Shown: positions 8,818 through 18,388, counted from the first letter of the stretch. The stretch is DNA of 64,000 nucleotides from Halioxenophilus aromaticivorans (GCF_042850945.1 NZ_AP031496.1:5332001-5396000); one strand, 5' to 3'. Numbers and translations are program-made. Notes: generated from the letters alone by a model not told the origin.

Positions 8818-9456
8818 ATGTCATCCATCGCCCTTGCTAAAACCCTGCAAAATGTACAGGTTTTACCCGTTCTGACCGTCACCAACCCCGACCAAGCCGT
8901 TCAGCTGTGCCAAGCCCTATATAAGGGCGGTATCAACGCCGTGGAGATCACCCTGCGCACGGCCGCGGGCTTAGAGTCCCTGGCCGTGGTTAAACGAGAG
9001 CTACCGGAAGTGGTGGTTGCCGCCGGCACGGTTTGCAACGCCGAGCAGGTTGCCGCGGTAAAGGAAGCTGGAGTCGACTTCGGTGTTAGCCCTGCGTCCA
9101 CACCCGCACTACTGCACGCCATTAATGAAGCAGAATTGCCTTTTATTCCCGGCGTGGCAACACCCAGCGAAGCTATGTACGCCGCCGAGTGCGGTTTTAA
9201 TCATCTTAAGCTGTTCCCAGCCACCGCCGTGGGCGGTCTAAAGCTGTTGAAAAGCATCGCAGCTCCACTACCAGAGCTGGGCTTCTGCCCAACCGGCGGT
9301 CTCAATCAGGATAACTTCTTAGAGTTTTTGAACCTGCCCAACGTGTACTGCGTGGGTGGCTCTTGGATGGTGAACAGCGCCGATTTGAACGCCGGCAACT
9401 GGCAGGCAATTACCGATGCCGCCCAAAAAGTTACCGATGCTATTGCACAGCAATAA
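8818..9456 (+). CDS. eda: KDPG aldolase
   Basis: Cleaves 2-keto-3-deoxy-6-phosphogluconate to pyruvate and glyceraldehyde-3-phosphate. The 212-residue length is normal for the family. The Schiff-base lysine is Lys131 in HLKLFPATAVGG, and the catalytic glutamate is Glu43 in VEITLR. It is the meeting point of the galacturonate route (UxaA, KdgK) and the Entner-Doudoroff route, and is followed 49 bp later by gap, which uses its product. Two HexR-type sites precede it, so it is probably induced when KDPG builds up. Confidence 0.96.
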   Translation: MSSIALAKTLQNVQVLPVLTVTNPDQAVQLCQALYKGGINAVEITLRTAAGLESLAVVKRELPEVVVAAGTVCNAEQVAAVKEAGVDFGVSPASTPALLHAINEAELPFIPGVATPSEAMYAAECGFNHLKLFPATAVGGLKLLKSIAAPLPELGFCPTGGLNQDNFLEFLNLPNVYCVGGSWMVNSADLNAGNWQAITDAAQKVTDAIAQQ

Positions 9457-9505
9457 GCACTACACCCATCAGAATTTATAAAAGATTTAAAGCGAGGATC
9501 TACTC

Positions 9506-10561
9506 ATGACTGTACGCGTAGCCATTAACGGTTACGGGCGCATTGGCAGAAACGTACTGCGCGCCCTTTACGAATCCGGCAAACAAGAATTCGTTAAAAT
9601 CGTAGCCATCAACGACCTGGGCGATGCCGAATTGAACGCGCACCTAACCCGCTACGATTCCGTACACGGTCGTTTTGCACAACCAGTGTCATTGAATGGT
9701 GGCAAACTGGTGATTGGCGATGACGAAATTAACGTCACCAGCGAGCGCGACCCGTCCAAATTGCCTTGGGCAGAGCTGGATATCGACGTGGTATTTGAGT
9801 GCACCGGTATTTTCACTAGCAAAGAAAAGGCGCAACCGCACTTGGATGCTGGCGCCAAAAAAGTGATTATCTCTGCCCCGGCCAAAGGCGTAGACGCCAC
9901 CATCGTTTACGGCGTAAACCACCAAGTATTGGACGCTAACAGCACCGTTATCTCCAACGCCTCTTGTACCACTAACTGCCTGGCACCGGTTGCCAAAGTA
10001 CTGCACGAAGCCGTGGGCATTGAGCGCGGCAGCATGACCACCGTGCACGCCTACACCAATGACCAAAACCTGAGCGACGTTTATCACTCTGACGTGTACC
10101 GCGCGCGCTCGGCAACTCAATCAATGATTCCCACCAAAACCGGTGCAGCACAAGCGGTTGGCTTGGTGCTACCAGAACTGGATGGCCGCTTGGATGGTAT
10201 GGCGGTACGCGTGCCGACGATTAATGTCTCTTTGGTGGACTTTACCTTTGTTGCCAGCCGTGAGACCTCCAGAGAAGAGATCAACCAAGCCATTCGCCAA
10301 GCAGCGGACGGCGCTCTGCGCCCGGTCTTGGCTTACAACCAAGAGCCTTTGGTTTCCATTGATTTTAACCACCGCACCGAGTCGTCCATTTTTGATAGCA
10401 CGCAAACCCGCGTCAACGGCAACCTGGTAAAAGTGATGAGCTGGTACGACAACGAGTGGGGTTTCTCTAACCGCATGCTGGATACCGCCATCGCCCTAAT
10501 GCACGCCTCTGTAACCGGCGGCGCAGAGCTAAACGGTTTAGATCAAGCAGTTCAACATTAA
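9506..10561 (+). CDS. gap: Glyceraldehyde-3-phosphate dehydrogenase, type I
   Basis: Oxidises glyceraldehyde-3-phosphate to 1,3-bisphosphoglycerate with NAD. The 351-residue protein has the Rossmann start INGYGRIGRNVLRA, the catalytic cysteine in SCTTNC (Cys154) and the paired histidine at His181. It follows eda on the same strand, which fits a HexR-controlled operon that passes the aldolase product straight into lower glycolysis. Cofactor preference (NAD or NADP) cannot be settled from sequence alone. Confidence 0.96.
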   Translation: MTVRVAINGYGRIGRNVLRALYESGKQEFVKIVAINDLGDAELNAHLTRYDSVHGRFAQPVSLNGGKLVIGDDEINVTSERDPSKLPWAELDIDVVFECTGIFTSKEKAQPHLDAGAKKVIISAPAKGVDATIVYGVNHQVLDANSTVISNASCTTNCLAPVAKVLHEAVGIERGSMTTVHAYTNDQNLSDVYHSDVYRARSATQSMIPTKTGAAQAVGLVLPELDGRLDGMAVRVPTINVSLVDFTFVASRETSREEINQAIRQAADGALRPVLAYNQEPLVSIDFNHRTESSIFDSTQTRVNGNLVKVMSWYDNEWGFSNRMLDTAIALMHASVTGGAELNGLDQAVQH

Positions 10562-10624
10562 TATAGGGCACCTTAAAGGTACTCATAAAAGAGCAAGCAC
10601 AACGAAGCAGCTTGTAACAGTTTC

Positions 10625-11086
10625 ATGCTATTAACCCAAAGAAAACTGGCCGCACAAAAAAACATCGCGCTTGTGGCCCACGATCATCGCAAGGCTAGCC
10701 TTGTAAACTGGTGTAACGCCAATAAAAACCTGCTATGCCACCACCATTTATATGGTACTGGTACCACCGGGAATTTATTGCAACGTGAAACCGGTTTGGC
10801 TGTCCAGACGTTGTTGAGTGGGCCAATGGGGGGCGACCAGCAGTTGGGTAGCATGATTGCCCAGGGAGAAATTGATTCGTTGATTTTTTTCTGGGACCCT
10901 CTAAACGCAGTACCGCACGATCCTGATGTGAAAGCGTTGCTGCGGTTGGCCACGGTATGGAATATTCCCGTGGCCACCAATGAGTCCAGTGCTGATTTAA
11001 TCATCAGCAATCCTTTGTTTAACCAAACAATGGAAATCGCAGTACCCGATTACGATCGCTATTTAAAAGATCGTATCGAGCAATAG
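10625..11086 (+). CDS. mgsA: Methylglyoxal synthase
   Basis: Converts dihydroxyacetone phosphate to methylglyoxal and phosphate, a bypass that relieves sugar-phosphate overload. The 153-residue length equals the enterobacterial enzyme, and key residues fall at the same numbers: His19 and Asp20 in AHDHRK, Asp71 in GPMGGDQQ, Asp91 in FFWDPL and His98. It lies 63 bp after gap, and may be read through from eda-gap. This placement ties triose-phosphate overflow to the HexR region. Confidence 0.95.
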   Translation: MLLTQRKLAAQKNIALVAHDHRKASLVNWCNANKNLLCHHHLYGTGTTGNLLQRETGLAVQTLLSGPMGGDQQLGSMIAQGEIDSLIFFWDPLNAVPHDPDVKALLRLATVWNIPVATNESSADLIISNPLFNQTMEIAVPDYDRYLKDRIEQ

Positions 11087-11165
11087 CCCACTTTTTTGCT
11101 GGCTTTCCCAACCGTGGGACGGCCAGCAGGGTGGGCAACCTCTTCTTTAACCCCGGCGTTTTTGA

Positions 11166-11460
11166 GTCTGGATCAGCCGAAATAGCCAATCTGCCACTCG
11201 AGCATTCTCGACCCAGAGCTTTGCCTGGTAGCGTTAACAGGTCTCGCTGGTGCCGTAAAGCACAAAAGCCATCCAGACGCTGCGGCCATGTTAACCTCGG
11301 CCTTCCGGGCCATCTTTCGGCGCTGAGGTGGCGTTATAGCTTTCCCTCTAGTGTATCCAGACATTGTGATCGCAAAACAGCCCCGCCACTGGGACACAGG
11401 CTTCGCGCTGTTTAAGGACTGCCATGATCTGGCGGCGATGAATCGAGACTTCATCATCAG
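11166..11460 (-). pseudogene. Degenerate IS3-family transposase relic
   Basis: The 480 bp between mgsA and the next gene hold no intact gene. On the minus strand, one frame from about 11439 reads RRQIMAVLKQREACVPVAGL, close to the start of IS3-type OrfA proteins (SQIMAVLKQ-EAG-PV-EL). Another stretch nearer 11170 reads ENARVADWLFRLIQTQ, like the start of the matching OrfB. Stops and frame changes separate the two, and no terminal repeats are visible. I infer an old, mostly deleted insertion; the match is short and from memory of the family. Confidence 0.45.
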
Positions 11461-11565
11461 CCGCTATTTTTGCGATTATTGTGAAAACCTCGATTACTTT
11501 CTGAGGGATTACGATCCAAGCTCATTTCAACAGCGGTCACATACGCGCGTGACCTTTGCTAAAAA

Positions 11566-12464
11566 CTAAACGGCAGGAGACCAAGTGTCGTAATCTAATC
11601 TGTAATGATTATGCTCCCGGTGAATTTTACCGGGCGCCGGCAAGTTAAAGTCCATCCCACTAATGGAGAGTTGATCAGTTGCTACCCTATCGAACCGCGC
11701 GGATCTTACTTTCGACGCCTCGCTCGGATCGCTGTCGAAGGCAATAGTCACTTCCGAGTGTGCCATCTGTAGATGTGGAAAATGAACAATATCACCCCAA
11801 ATCAGTAACGAACTTTTTTCATCTCCGACCACATAACCCGTATGCCCCGGAGTGTGGCCAGGAGTGTGGCCAGGAGTGTGGCCAAAAAGGGGCACCGCCT
11901 GCACGCCTGGTAGAATAGCCTTATTACTGAAAGGGACAAATTTCTCATCGTAGGCGTCAAAAGCATTACGAGCCAAGCCGAAAAAGGGCTTAAAGCTATC
12001 CGGGCCCCTGAATAGATCATATCATCCCTCCAGAATGCCAACTCCTTTTCATGTACATAAAGTTCCTGCACATTCCGGAATAAGGGCGTTGCCATTATCC
12101 CGGCCAATCCGCCGGCATGATCGGGGTGAGCATGAGTCAACAAGACAGTATCAATATCCAATGAATCTACATCTGCGGTCAAAAACGCCGCATTGAGACG
12201 TCCTTCCCAACCATTAATGCCGCCTGCCCCACTGTCAACCAAGATGATACGGCCAGCGGTTTGAACAACGAAAGCATTCACATTAATACGCGGTAACGAT
12301 TCAACTCCCTTTTGTTCCAATATGGCTTCCGCTCTGTTCGCTTCTATCCCATTCAGCAATTCAAATGAGACATCAAGATAGCCATCACTCAGCATCGTGA
12401 CGATTATATCGCCATAGTGCTTTCTGTTGACTGCTGGAGCTTGATAAACGTTATTTAGATCCAT
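11566..12464 (-). pseudogene. Metallo-beta-lactamase-fold hydrolase, frameshifted
   Basis: The reading frame from ATG 12464 encodes an MBL-fold protein with the metal motif THAHPDHAGG (His111, His113, Asp115, His116). It loses frame near 12000, in a run of G and C bases after the residues RDDMIYSG. The rest of the domain continues in another frame (11976 down to 11566), with the third metal motif GHTPGHT and WGDIVH further on. That frame also carries an in-frame expansion of GHTP units. The gene is divergent from a broken LysR gene, a common pairing. Either the gene is dead or there is a sequencing error at one base. Confidence 0.8.
11850..11885. repeat. Three tandem 12-bp units in the MBL metal-site motif
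   Basis: GGAGTGTGGCCA occurs three times in a row. Read on the minus strand with the flanking bases it gives GHTPGHTPGHTPGHT, where MBL proteins normally have a single GHTPGHT. Copy number probably changes by slippage, in frame. Confidence 0.85.
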
Positions 12465-12641
12465 GATTTTTCCTCGTTACTGCTATGAAAGGATGACTTC
12501 TGGTGAATAGTGTAAGGAAACTTCTTATCTACGTGGGCGACGTAAAATCAACACATTGGATAATTGCAGGCATTTATAAATGATATGTTCGAGCCGGTGA
12601 TGCTGAATGCGTCAAAACTGATTGTGCAGACTGGGAACGCT

Positions 12642-13551
12642 ATGAGCAGGCGTAATCCTCGGGTAGACCGCGTCAGTGGTATCGTTATGTTTATCGCCGT
12701 GGTGAATGCAGGAAGCTTCTCCGGTGACGCGTTCAGCCGTTGCCAAGGCGATTGCTAAAATGGAGCAACGCTTGGGTATAAAACTCTTTTATCGAACGAC
12801 TCGTCAACAGACGTTAACCTATGAAGGTGGTTTGTATTGCGAGCACTGTTTAGCCATGTTGGAAGATTTGAATTCGTTAGAGTCTAAACTCAGAGATGGG
12901 CAGGTGAGGACAGAGGGCAAAATCAGAATCAGCTGTCCTATGCTGTTTGGTCGCTACTGCATTGCGCCCGTAACAAGGAAGTTGATTCGACAGTATCCCA
13001 ATATTTATATCGAAACAGAGTTTTCAGATCACGTGATCGATGTGCTATCAGCAGGTTTCGATGTCACTATTCCGCTCGGGAAACCAACGGACTCGACAGC
13101 AATTATAGCCAAGAAAATTGCGGTTCAACGCATGGTCGTATTTGCATCCCCCAGTTACCTTGCAGCGTTTGGCACCCCGACTTCTACAGAAGACTTACAA
13201 CAACACCGCGCCATACTCTATGGTCGTTCTGCGCATATCTATTCATGAACAATACGAGATAAAGACGGAAAAACCATCAATAACACCCCGCCGGGCACAG
13301 AGATTTATGATGATTTGCAAGTGATTGCAGACTCTGCCATTGAAGATGGAGGATTGGCGTGGCTACCTCGTTGGGTAGGTGCATCTTATGTCAAGTCAGG
13401 CCGACTACGGTTGGTAACCGATAGTCAGCAGACAAAGCCCATAGATGTATTCATCACTTGGCCGAAAACCAAGTACCTTGCTCACCGCACTCGGCTATTG
13501 ATAGATAAACTCGCAGAGCAGGTGCCGTTATTGATGGATGACCTCCATTAA
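12642..13551 (+). pseudogene. LysR-family regulator, two disabling lesions
   Basis: The start MSRRNPRVDRVSGIVMFIAV and NAGSFSG belong to a LysR helix-turn-helix, but the frame shifts near 12715. The adjoining frame continues with VTRSAVAKAIAKMEQRLGI and the whole effector domain. A second lesion is an in-frame TGA at 13246-13248, between AHIYS and TIRDKDGK, where a tryptophan codon is likely ancestral. Downstream sequence stays open in the same frame to 13551. It is divergent from the broken MBL gene, so regulator and target appear to be decaying together. Confidence 0.82.
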
Positions 13552-13630
13552 AAAGCCTGAATAGGCAGTGCTCATAGTTCTGTTTCGTTTACCTAAACTG
13601 CTCTAAAAGCACGCATGTATATCCACTGCC

Positions 13631-14017
13631 TTAGAGCAGCTCAACCTGCAATCGCTTGACGTTGGCATTAACCTTTTTGTCGATGGGATGCCAAGCCGAT
13701 TGCCAAACATCCTCCACACCCTTATGTACCGTTTGCATAGTTTTCTGTGCATGTTTTACATTTACACTGGGCGATGCTTGCGGTATTTGCATCGCGGCGG
13801 ACATTAGTTTTTGCTGTAATTCAACGCTGGTGAAGGTCATCTGCGCAAAGGCGGAATGAAACGCAAATACCTTTTCGCTCCACATGCGGTACAACTCTTG
13901 ACTGACCTCCGGCGAAGGGATGAGCCACTGTTTATTTAAGTAGTCGGTACGTGCATTGATAACTTTACCGGCCGCCAGCAGTGTTGCAAACGGGTTAATC
14001 GATTTTTTACGCGCCAT
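13631..14017 (-). CDS. Phasin-like small protein
   Basis: A 128-residue protein, largely helical and amphipathic, with no signal peptide or membrane segment. Its layout (basic start MARKKSINPFATL, a long helix near 45-85, and a C-terminal helix) resembles phasins that coat polyhydroxyalkanoate granules, and a PHA synthase is encoded at 30577-32475. This is resemblance in size and composition, not a motif match. It is a lone gene preceded by 236 bp with no other gene. Confidence 0.45.
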   Translation of the reverse strand: MARKKSINPFATLLAAGKVINARTDYLNKQWLIPSPEVSQELYRMWSEKVFAFHSAFAQMTFTSVELQQKLMSAAMQIPQASPSVNVKHAQKTMQTVHKGVEDVWQSAWHPIDKKVNANVKRLQVELL

Positions 14018-14253
14018 AATTGGCTCCTATACAGTAAAAACTTTCCGAGATGCGAGACTATTCCTGCACCACAATCACTCTTGGTAGTAGCGAATAGCAA
14101 ATACCGGCCACTGGCCTACTGCTTTGCCAGGGCTGTAAATAAATGCTGGTTTAATTGGAATTATGATTTGTCTTGTTGGAGCTTGCTGCTTTTATGCCAC
14201 ATTGGTGTAAATCTGACGCTTAACAGCTTAAATGAACTAATAAGGATATTTGG

Positions 14254-15270
14254 ATGGCTTACTTTGCCTTTTGGAACCTGGAAAACCTGTTCGCCCCGCA
14301 GGACCACCCGGACCGCGAGCCGTGGCTGGCGCGCCGAATAGCAAACGACCTTACAGGTTGGACGGCTGACTTACTGGATATCAAGCTCAGCCAGTTGACT
14401 GACGTTATCGCAGCCATGAACGATGGTCAAGGGCCAGACGTACTTGGTGTGTGCGAGGTTGAAAACCGAACCGTACTGGAACTGTTGGTAGCCAAGGTCA
14501 ATACCGCCACTGGTAGGCAATACGGCATAGCCCACGCCGACAGTCAGCGCGACCGACGCGGCATTGATACCGCTTTTTTGTACGACAGCGCGATATTTGA
14601 AGTACCCGCCGCCACACTGTTCAGTTATTTTGTGGTGCGCCGCACCGGCACCCGGGACATCACTCAAATCACGCTAAAATCCCGCGCTACCGGCAAGGAC
14701 ATTGTCGCCTACGCTAATCACTGGCCATCGCGCAGTGGCGGCGAAATTCAATCCGCTGGATTCCGAGCGGTTGCCGGTGAAACCTTGGCCTATTGGCACG
14801 AGCGCGTGCGTGAAGAACTGGGCGCGGACACCCCCATCATCGCCATGGGCGATTTTAACGATGAACCCTGGAGCCCGTCGGTGGCGTTTAATGCCAACAC
14901 CTCTCGGGAACGTGGCGACATCGAACGGTCCCTATCTGCCAAGCTTTACAACCTTGCTTGGCAGAGTTTAAACCGAGAGGTTACCGACCACCGCGGTGAT
15001 AGCCGCACCCTAGATGGCACACTCTACTACGGCGGCAACGGTAATTTATTCGATCAAATTTTGGTGAATCGCTCACTATTAAACGGCGAACGCGGTTTTC
15101 AAATGCAGGACGATAGCATGACGGTATTTGCCTACCCAGCTATGGTAGACCATCGCGTGAGCAACGGCCCCATTCGCTTTGGCTTACCGAAAGGCGAACC
15201 AGAGGAAAATATCAATACGGCAGGGTTTAGCGATCACTTTCCGGTGAGCGTGATTATTAATGAAATTTGA
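14254..15270 (+). CDS. Endonuclease/exonuclease/phosphatase family protein
   Basis: A 338-residue metal-dependent phosphoesterase of the DNase I-like (EEP) fold. Visible active-site motifs are WNLEN (Asn8), GVCEVEN (Glu68/Glu70), NHWPSR (155-160), GDFNDEPW (199-206) and SDHFPV near the C-terminus. No signal peptide is present, so it is probably cytoplasmic. EEP enzymes cut DNA, RNA or phospholipid-like substrates and the substrate cannot be read here. It stands alone, followed by a MITE insertion and a bidirectional terminator. Confidence 0.88.
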   Translation: MAYFAFWNLENLFAPQDHPDREPWLARRIANDLTGWTADLLDIKLSQLTDVIAAMNDGQGPDVLGVCEVENRTVLELLVAKVNTATGRQYGIAHADSQRDRRGIDTAFLYDSAIFEVPAATLFSYFVVRRTGTRDITQITLKSRATGKDIVAYANHWPSRSGGEIQSAGFRAVAGETLAYWHERVREELGADTPIIAMGDFNDEPWSPSVAFNANTSRERGDIERSLSAKLYNLAWQSLNREVTDHRGDSRTLDGTLYYGGNGNLFDQILVNRSLLNGERGFQMQDDSMTVFAYPAMVDHRVSNGPIRFGLPKGEPEENINTAGFSDHFPVSVIINEI

Positions 15271-15302
15271 AAACTTGAGATATTCTTTTTTATCGCTGTT
15301 TA

Positions 15303-15567
15303 GGAACCTCTGAATAACCTCGGATGACTTCTGGCTTCCAGAGCTTTTCGAGATCGCGGCAGCGTTTTGAAGGCATACTGGCCGTACGTCAAGAAACGCT
15401 AACAAAGATATCGGAAAGCTCTGAAAGCCCCGCAGGGCGCGGCCTCAAAGCCCATCTGACTGCGTTGATTTTCTTGCTAAGGACGACGGCCATTAACTGC
15501 GAAAATCGCCTTGTCAGTTGAGCTTTGAGGACTCGCGCAGAAGCAATCGGGGTTAATCAGAGGTTCC
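15303..15567. mobile_element. MITE-like element with two internal hairpins
   Basis: A 265-bp non-coding insertion. Ends are GGAACCTCTGAATAACC and GGTTAATCAGAGGTTCC, a 17-bp terminal inverted repeat with one mismatch, flanked on both sides by TTTA, a 4-bp target duplication. Inside are two imperfect long hairpins: 15333-15355 pairs with 15407-15429 (3 mismatches in 23, with an inner AGCGTTT/AAACGCT pair), and 15443-15460 pairs with 15513-15530 (with an inner GATTTTC/GAAAATC pair). The 4-bp duplication suits mobilisation by an IS5-like transposase. It lies between the nuclease gene and its terminator. Confidence 0.85.
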
Positions 15568-15575
15568 TTTAATAA

Positions 15576-15600
15576 AAACGCCGAGCTCTACTCGGCGTTT
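15576..15600. terminator. Bidirectional terminator between nuclease and thiolase genes
   Basis: Perfect 10-bp stem AAACGCCGAG / CTCGGCGTTT with loop CTCTA. A T-rich tail (GGATTTTTG) follows on the plus side and an A-run precedes, so it can serve the nuclease gene (plus) and the thiolase gene (minus). Confidence 0.85.
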
Positions 15601-15627
15601 GGATTTTTGTAAAAAATTAAAAAATGC

Positions 15628-16791
15628 TTAGCTCATAGATTCCAGTATCGTGACATTGGCAACACCGCCGCCTTCACACATCACTTGCAAACCGTATTTT
15701 AAATTGCGGTTGCGCAAGGCGTAGGCCAAGGTCGACATTAATTTAGTACCGGTGGCGCCCAACGGGTGGCCTAGGGCAATAGCACCGCCATTCACATTCA
15801 ATTTTGCAGCATCGGCGCCGGTGTCTTTTAACCAAGCCATGGGCACGGATGCAAAGGCCTCGTTTACTTCAAATAAATCGATATCGCCAATGGCCATTCC
15901 GGCCCGTTCTAACGCTACCTGGGTGGCACGGATGGGTTCCTCCAGCATTATCACTGGGTCGCCGGCGGTGACAGTAAAACTTTTAATTTTTGCGATGGGT
16001 TTAAAGCCGTACTGCTTTAAAGCGCGCTCGCTTACGATTAACGCCGCCGATGCTCCATCGCACATTTGGCTGGCATTACCCGCCGTGTGAAAACCGTCGG
16101 GGAGAATGGTATCCAAATCGGCAAGGCCCGCCATGGAGCAATCCAAGCGGATACCTTCGTCTTGGTTTAACGGACCCGCTTCGGTATCGATAACAATAAT
16201 TTCATCGGCAAAGGCATTGGCTTTCACCGCTTGGGCCGCTTTTTGGTGGCTGGCCACGGCGAATTCATCCAACTGCTGACGATTAAAGCCGTGTTTTTTT
16301 GCAATCATGTCGGCGCCGATAAACTGGCTAAACTCCGCCACGCCATAACGCTCTAGTATGGATTTGCTCCAGGGGCCCTGACCAATTTGAGCTTTTTCGT
16401 GCAGGCGAAAATCGCTTTGCATGGGCACCCGGGTCATGTTCTCAACGCCGCCGGCGATGACGATATCCTGTGTGCCAGACATTACCGCTTGGGCTGCGAA
16501 TTGCACAGACTGCTGAGAAGAACCGCACTGCCGATCAATGGTGACCGCCGGTGTTGTATCAGGCAACTGGGCCGAGGCCAGCACACAACTGCGACCAATG
16601 GCAAAACTCTGCTCTCCGGCTTTGGTCACACAACCAAAGATAACGTCTTCTACTTTGCAGGGGTCAACGCCTGTGCGCGTCACCAGCGCATCTAAAACAA
16701 GGCCGCCGATATCGGCCGGGTGAGTGCCGGATAAAGCCCCTTTTCGGCGGCCTCCAGCACTTCGAACTACATCAACAATATACGCATCCAT
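15628..16791 (-). CDS. Acetyl-CoA acetyltransferase (thiolase)
   Basis: Thiolase-family enzyme of 387 residues that joins or cleaves acyl-CoA units. The catalytic set is complete: nucleophile Cys89 in DRQCGSS, NEAFAS near 308, His342 in GGAIALGHPLGATG and Cys372 in MCEGGG. It stands alone, with no reductase partner beside it. It could supply acetoacetyl-CoA for PHA, or act in fatty-acid or amino-acid breakdown; sequence alone does not decide between them. Confidence 0.92.
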   Translation of the reverse strand: MDAYIVDVVRSAGGRRKGALSGTHPADIGGLVLDALVTRTGVDPCKVEDVIFGCVTKAGEQSFAIGRSCVLASAQLPDTTPAVTIDRQCGSSQQSVQFAAQAVMSGTQDIVIAGGVENMTRVPMQSDFRLHEKAQIGQGPWSKSILERYGVAEFSQFIGADMIAKKHGFNRQQLDEFAVASHQKAAQAVKANAFADEIIVIDTEAGPLNQDEGIRLDCSMAGLADLDTILPDGFHTAGNASQMCDGASAALIVSERALKQYGFKPIAKIKSFTVTAGDPVIMLEEPIRATQVALERAGMAIGDIDLFEVNEAFASVPMAWLKDTGADAAKLNVNGGAIALGHPLGATGTKLMSTLAYALRNRNLKYGLQVMCEGGGVANVTILESMS

Positions 16792-16999
16792 GGGTCTTTA
16801 CCTCGCATGATATTTGATTCATATAGGGACCGCATTGTTATGGTCTGCGTTTGCCCTATTCAACAAAGATTGCCGCTTTGTCTAGCTTCAATAAAGACTG
16901 AGCTCCATTATGGGCCATGACTGCGGATACCACAATCAACCATATAAGAAGACTATTTTTTGCTTTGACGGCGGGCTACCTGCCAAAAACGGCAGGGGG

Positions 17000-18388
17000 C
17001 TATGAACCGATTACCGAGGCAATTACTTGATTGAGTTTTTGTTGGTTTTCTTCCAGCTCACCGTAGCCACTTTTGGTAATTTTGTGGGCGTATTTTAATA
17101 ATTGTTTTTGCAAGCTTGAATCAACGTGGCGCAACACACTTTGGTCGGTTAAATCGGGAGAATCCCCGCTGCGATTACCGTGGGCGTGATTGGCAATTTC
17201 ATTTAAATAGAGTAGCGCTCGGTCGAGCAGCACCACAGGGAATTGCGGATTTTGGTTGGGCCCAACTACTATTTTGGTGCCGCCTAGGGGCAGCGCTTTT
17301 AATTTTACCCGGGTCAGTTCAGCGCCCTTAAAATAGGCACTGCCACCAGCAAACAAGGCGCCGGCAGCGGCAAACAGGCCGTGGGATAAACCACCGGTGG
17401 CCATATCTAGGGTTACGCCCAAACCCGCGCCCATACCGGTGGCGGCGATGGTTAATTGTTTTTTGGTTAAGCCCAACACATCCCAGGTGGTTTCTGAAAA
17501 TAAATCCTCGCGCAGTACCGAATGATCGGCCAGCTCTAAATCGAATACCGTGTGGTGGTACAAGTGGCGGATACGCTTAAACAGTTTCTGCTCGTACTGG
17601 GCGATTTTTTGCTGGTAATCGGCCACAGCCTTGGCTTCTGCTTCGCGTCGTTTGGATTCATCGCTAAAGGTTCTACCGACACTCAACCGTAGCGCGTAGG
17701 TTAGGTATTCGGTGATGGCCAGCACAGCGTCTTCGCGCCGATTTTGCCAATCGTCGTTGAAGGCATCGATGGCCCGGTTGATGGCCGGCTCCCAAGATTG
17801 CTGAATGGCTTTTAATGTTTCTAACAGGGCGATGCGTTCCTGAAAACGCGCTTTATGGGCGTTAAATTCACGAATCACATTAAAATGACGACGAAAAGCT
17901 TGGGTCCAGTCCTCGAAGTAATCACGATCGTCATCTTTAAAATTAATGATTGCCATTCTGGGTTTGTTGATTAACCGCAGAATTTCCATTTCCGCCTCAT
18001 CCACCGGCAGTAGTGGACGCGAGCAGTCCACCACATAGATAAGGGCGGCGCCTTTTACCAACGGCTGCATTAGCTCGCAGTCGTGCTCGTATCCGGCCTG
18101 ATTGGCAAATTCGGCCAAAAACGCTGCTAGCAGTGCATCATCGGTGGAGCCCTGCTGCTGCATCCACTGCAGAATATTCTGAGGGTTTTGAAACCCCGGA
18201 GTATCCACCAACTCCAAAATGGTTTCCCCGCCGATCACCACCGGAAAATACTGACAGTGTGTCGTTTCACCAGGGTAATCATTGACCACCACAGTGTCGT
18301 CTTCCGTTAACGTGGAGAGCACCGAGGACTTGCCCTCGTTGGGGTGACCAATAACGGCAATTAACGGATGGCTAGGGGTTGCTTGCAT
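17000..18388 (-). CDS. GTPase with DUF3482 domain
   Basis: A 462-residue protein with an N-terminal Era/TrmE-like G domain: P-loop GHPNEGKS (14-21), DTPGF (62-66) and NFKD near 147-150 in place of NKxD. A DUF3482 region with a hydrophobic, glycine-rich segment near 325-355 follows. It overlaps the stop codon of the DUF2868 gene by one base (TAATG), so the two are translationally coupled. The pair occurs in pseudomonads and relatives; its function is unknown, but membrane-associated GTPase action is a fair inference. A CCTGCC/GGCAGG hairpin lies just past the stop. Confidence 0.88.
   Translation of the reverse strand: MQATPSHPLIAVIGHPNEGKSSVLSTLTEDDTVVVNDYPGETTHCQYFPVVIGGETILELVDTPGFQNPQNILQWMQQQGSTDDALLAAFLAEFANQAGYEHDCELMQPLVKGAALIYVVDCSRPLLPVDEAEMEILRLINKPRMAIINFKDDDRDYFEDWTQAFRRHFNVIREFNAHKARFQERIALLETLKAIQQSWEPAINRAIDAFNDDWQNRREDAVLAITEYLTYALRLSVGRTFSDESKRREAEAKAVADYQQKIAQYEQKLFKRIRHLYHHTVFDLELADHSVLREDLFSETTWDVLGLTKKQLTIAATGMGAGLGVTLDMATGGLSHGLFAAAGALFAGGSAYFKGAELTRVKLKALPLGGTKIVVGPNQNPQFPVVLLDRALLYLNEIANHAHGNRSGDSPDLTDQSVLRHVDSSLQKQLLKYAHKITKSGYGELEENQQKLNQVIASVIGS

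Noticed and set aside
11096..11134. A GC-rich hairpin after mgsA (GCTGGC ... GCCAGC).
   Set aside because: The T-run is on the wrong side of the stem for either strand, so it is not a standard terminator.
11850..11885. The three 12-bp units as a CRISPR or regulatory repeat.
   Set aside because: No spacers, and they code in frame for GHTP units of the MBL gene.
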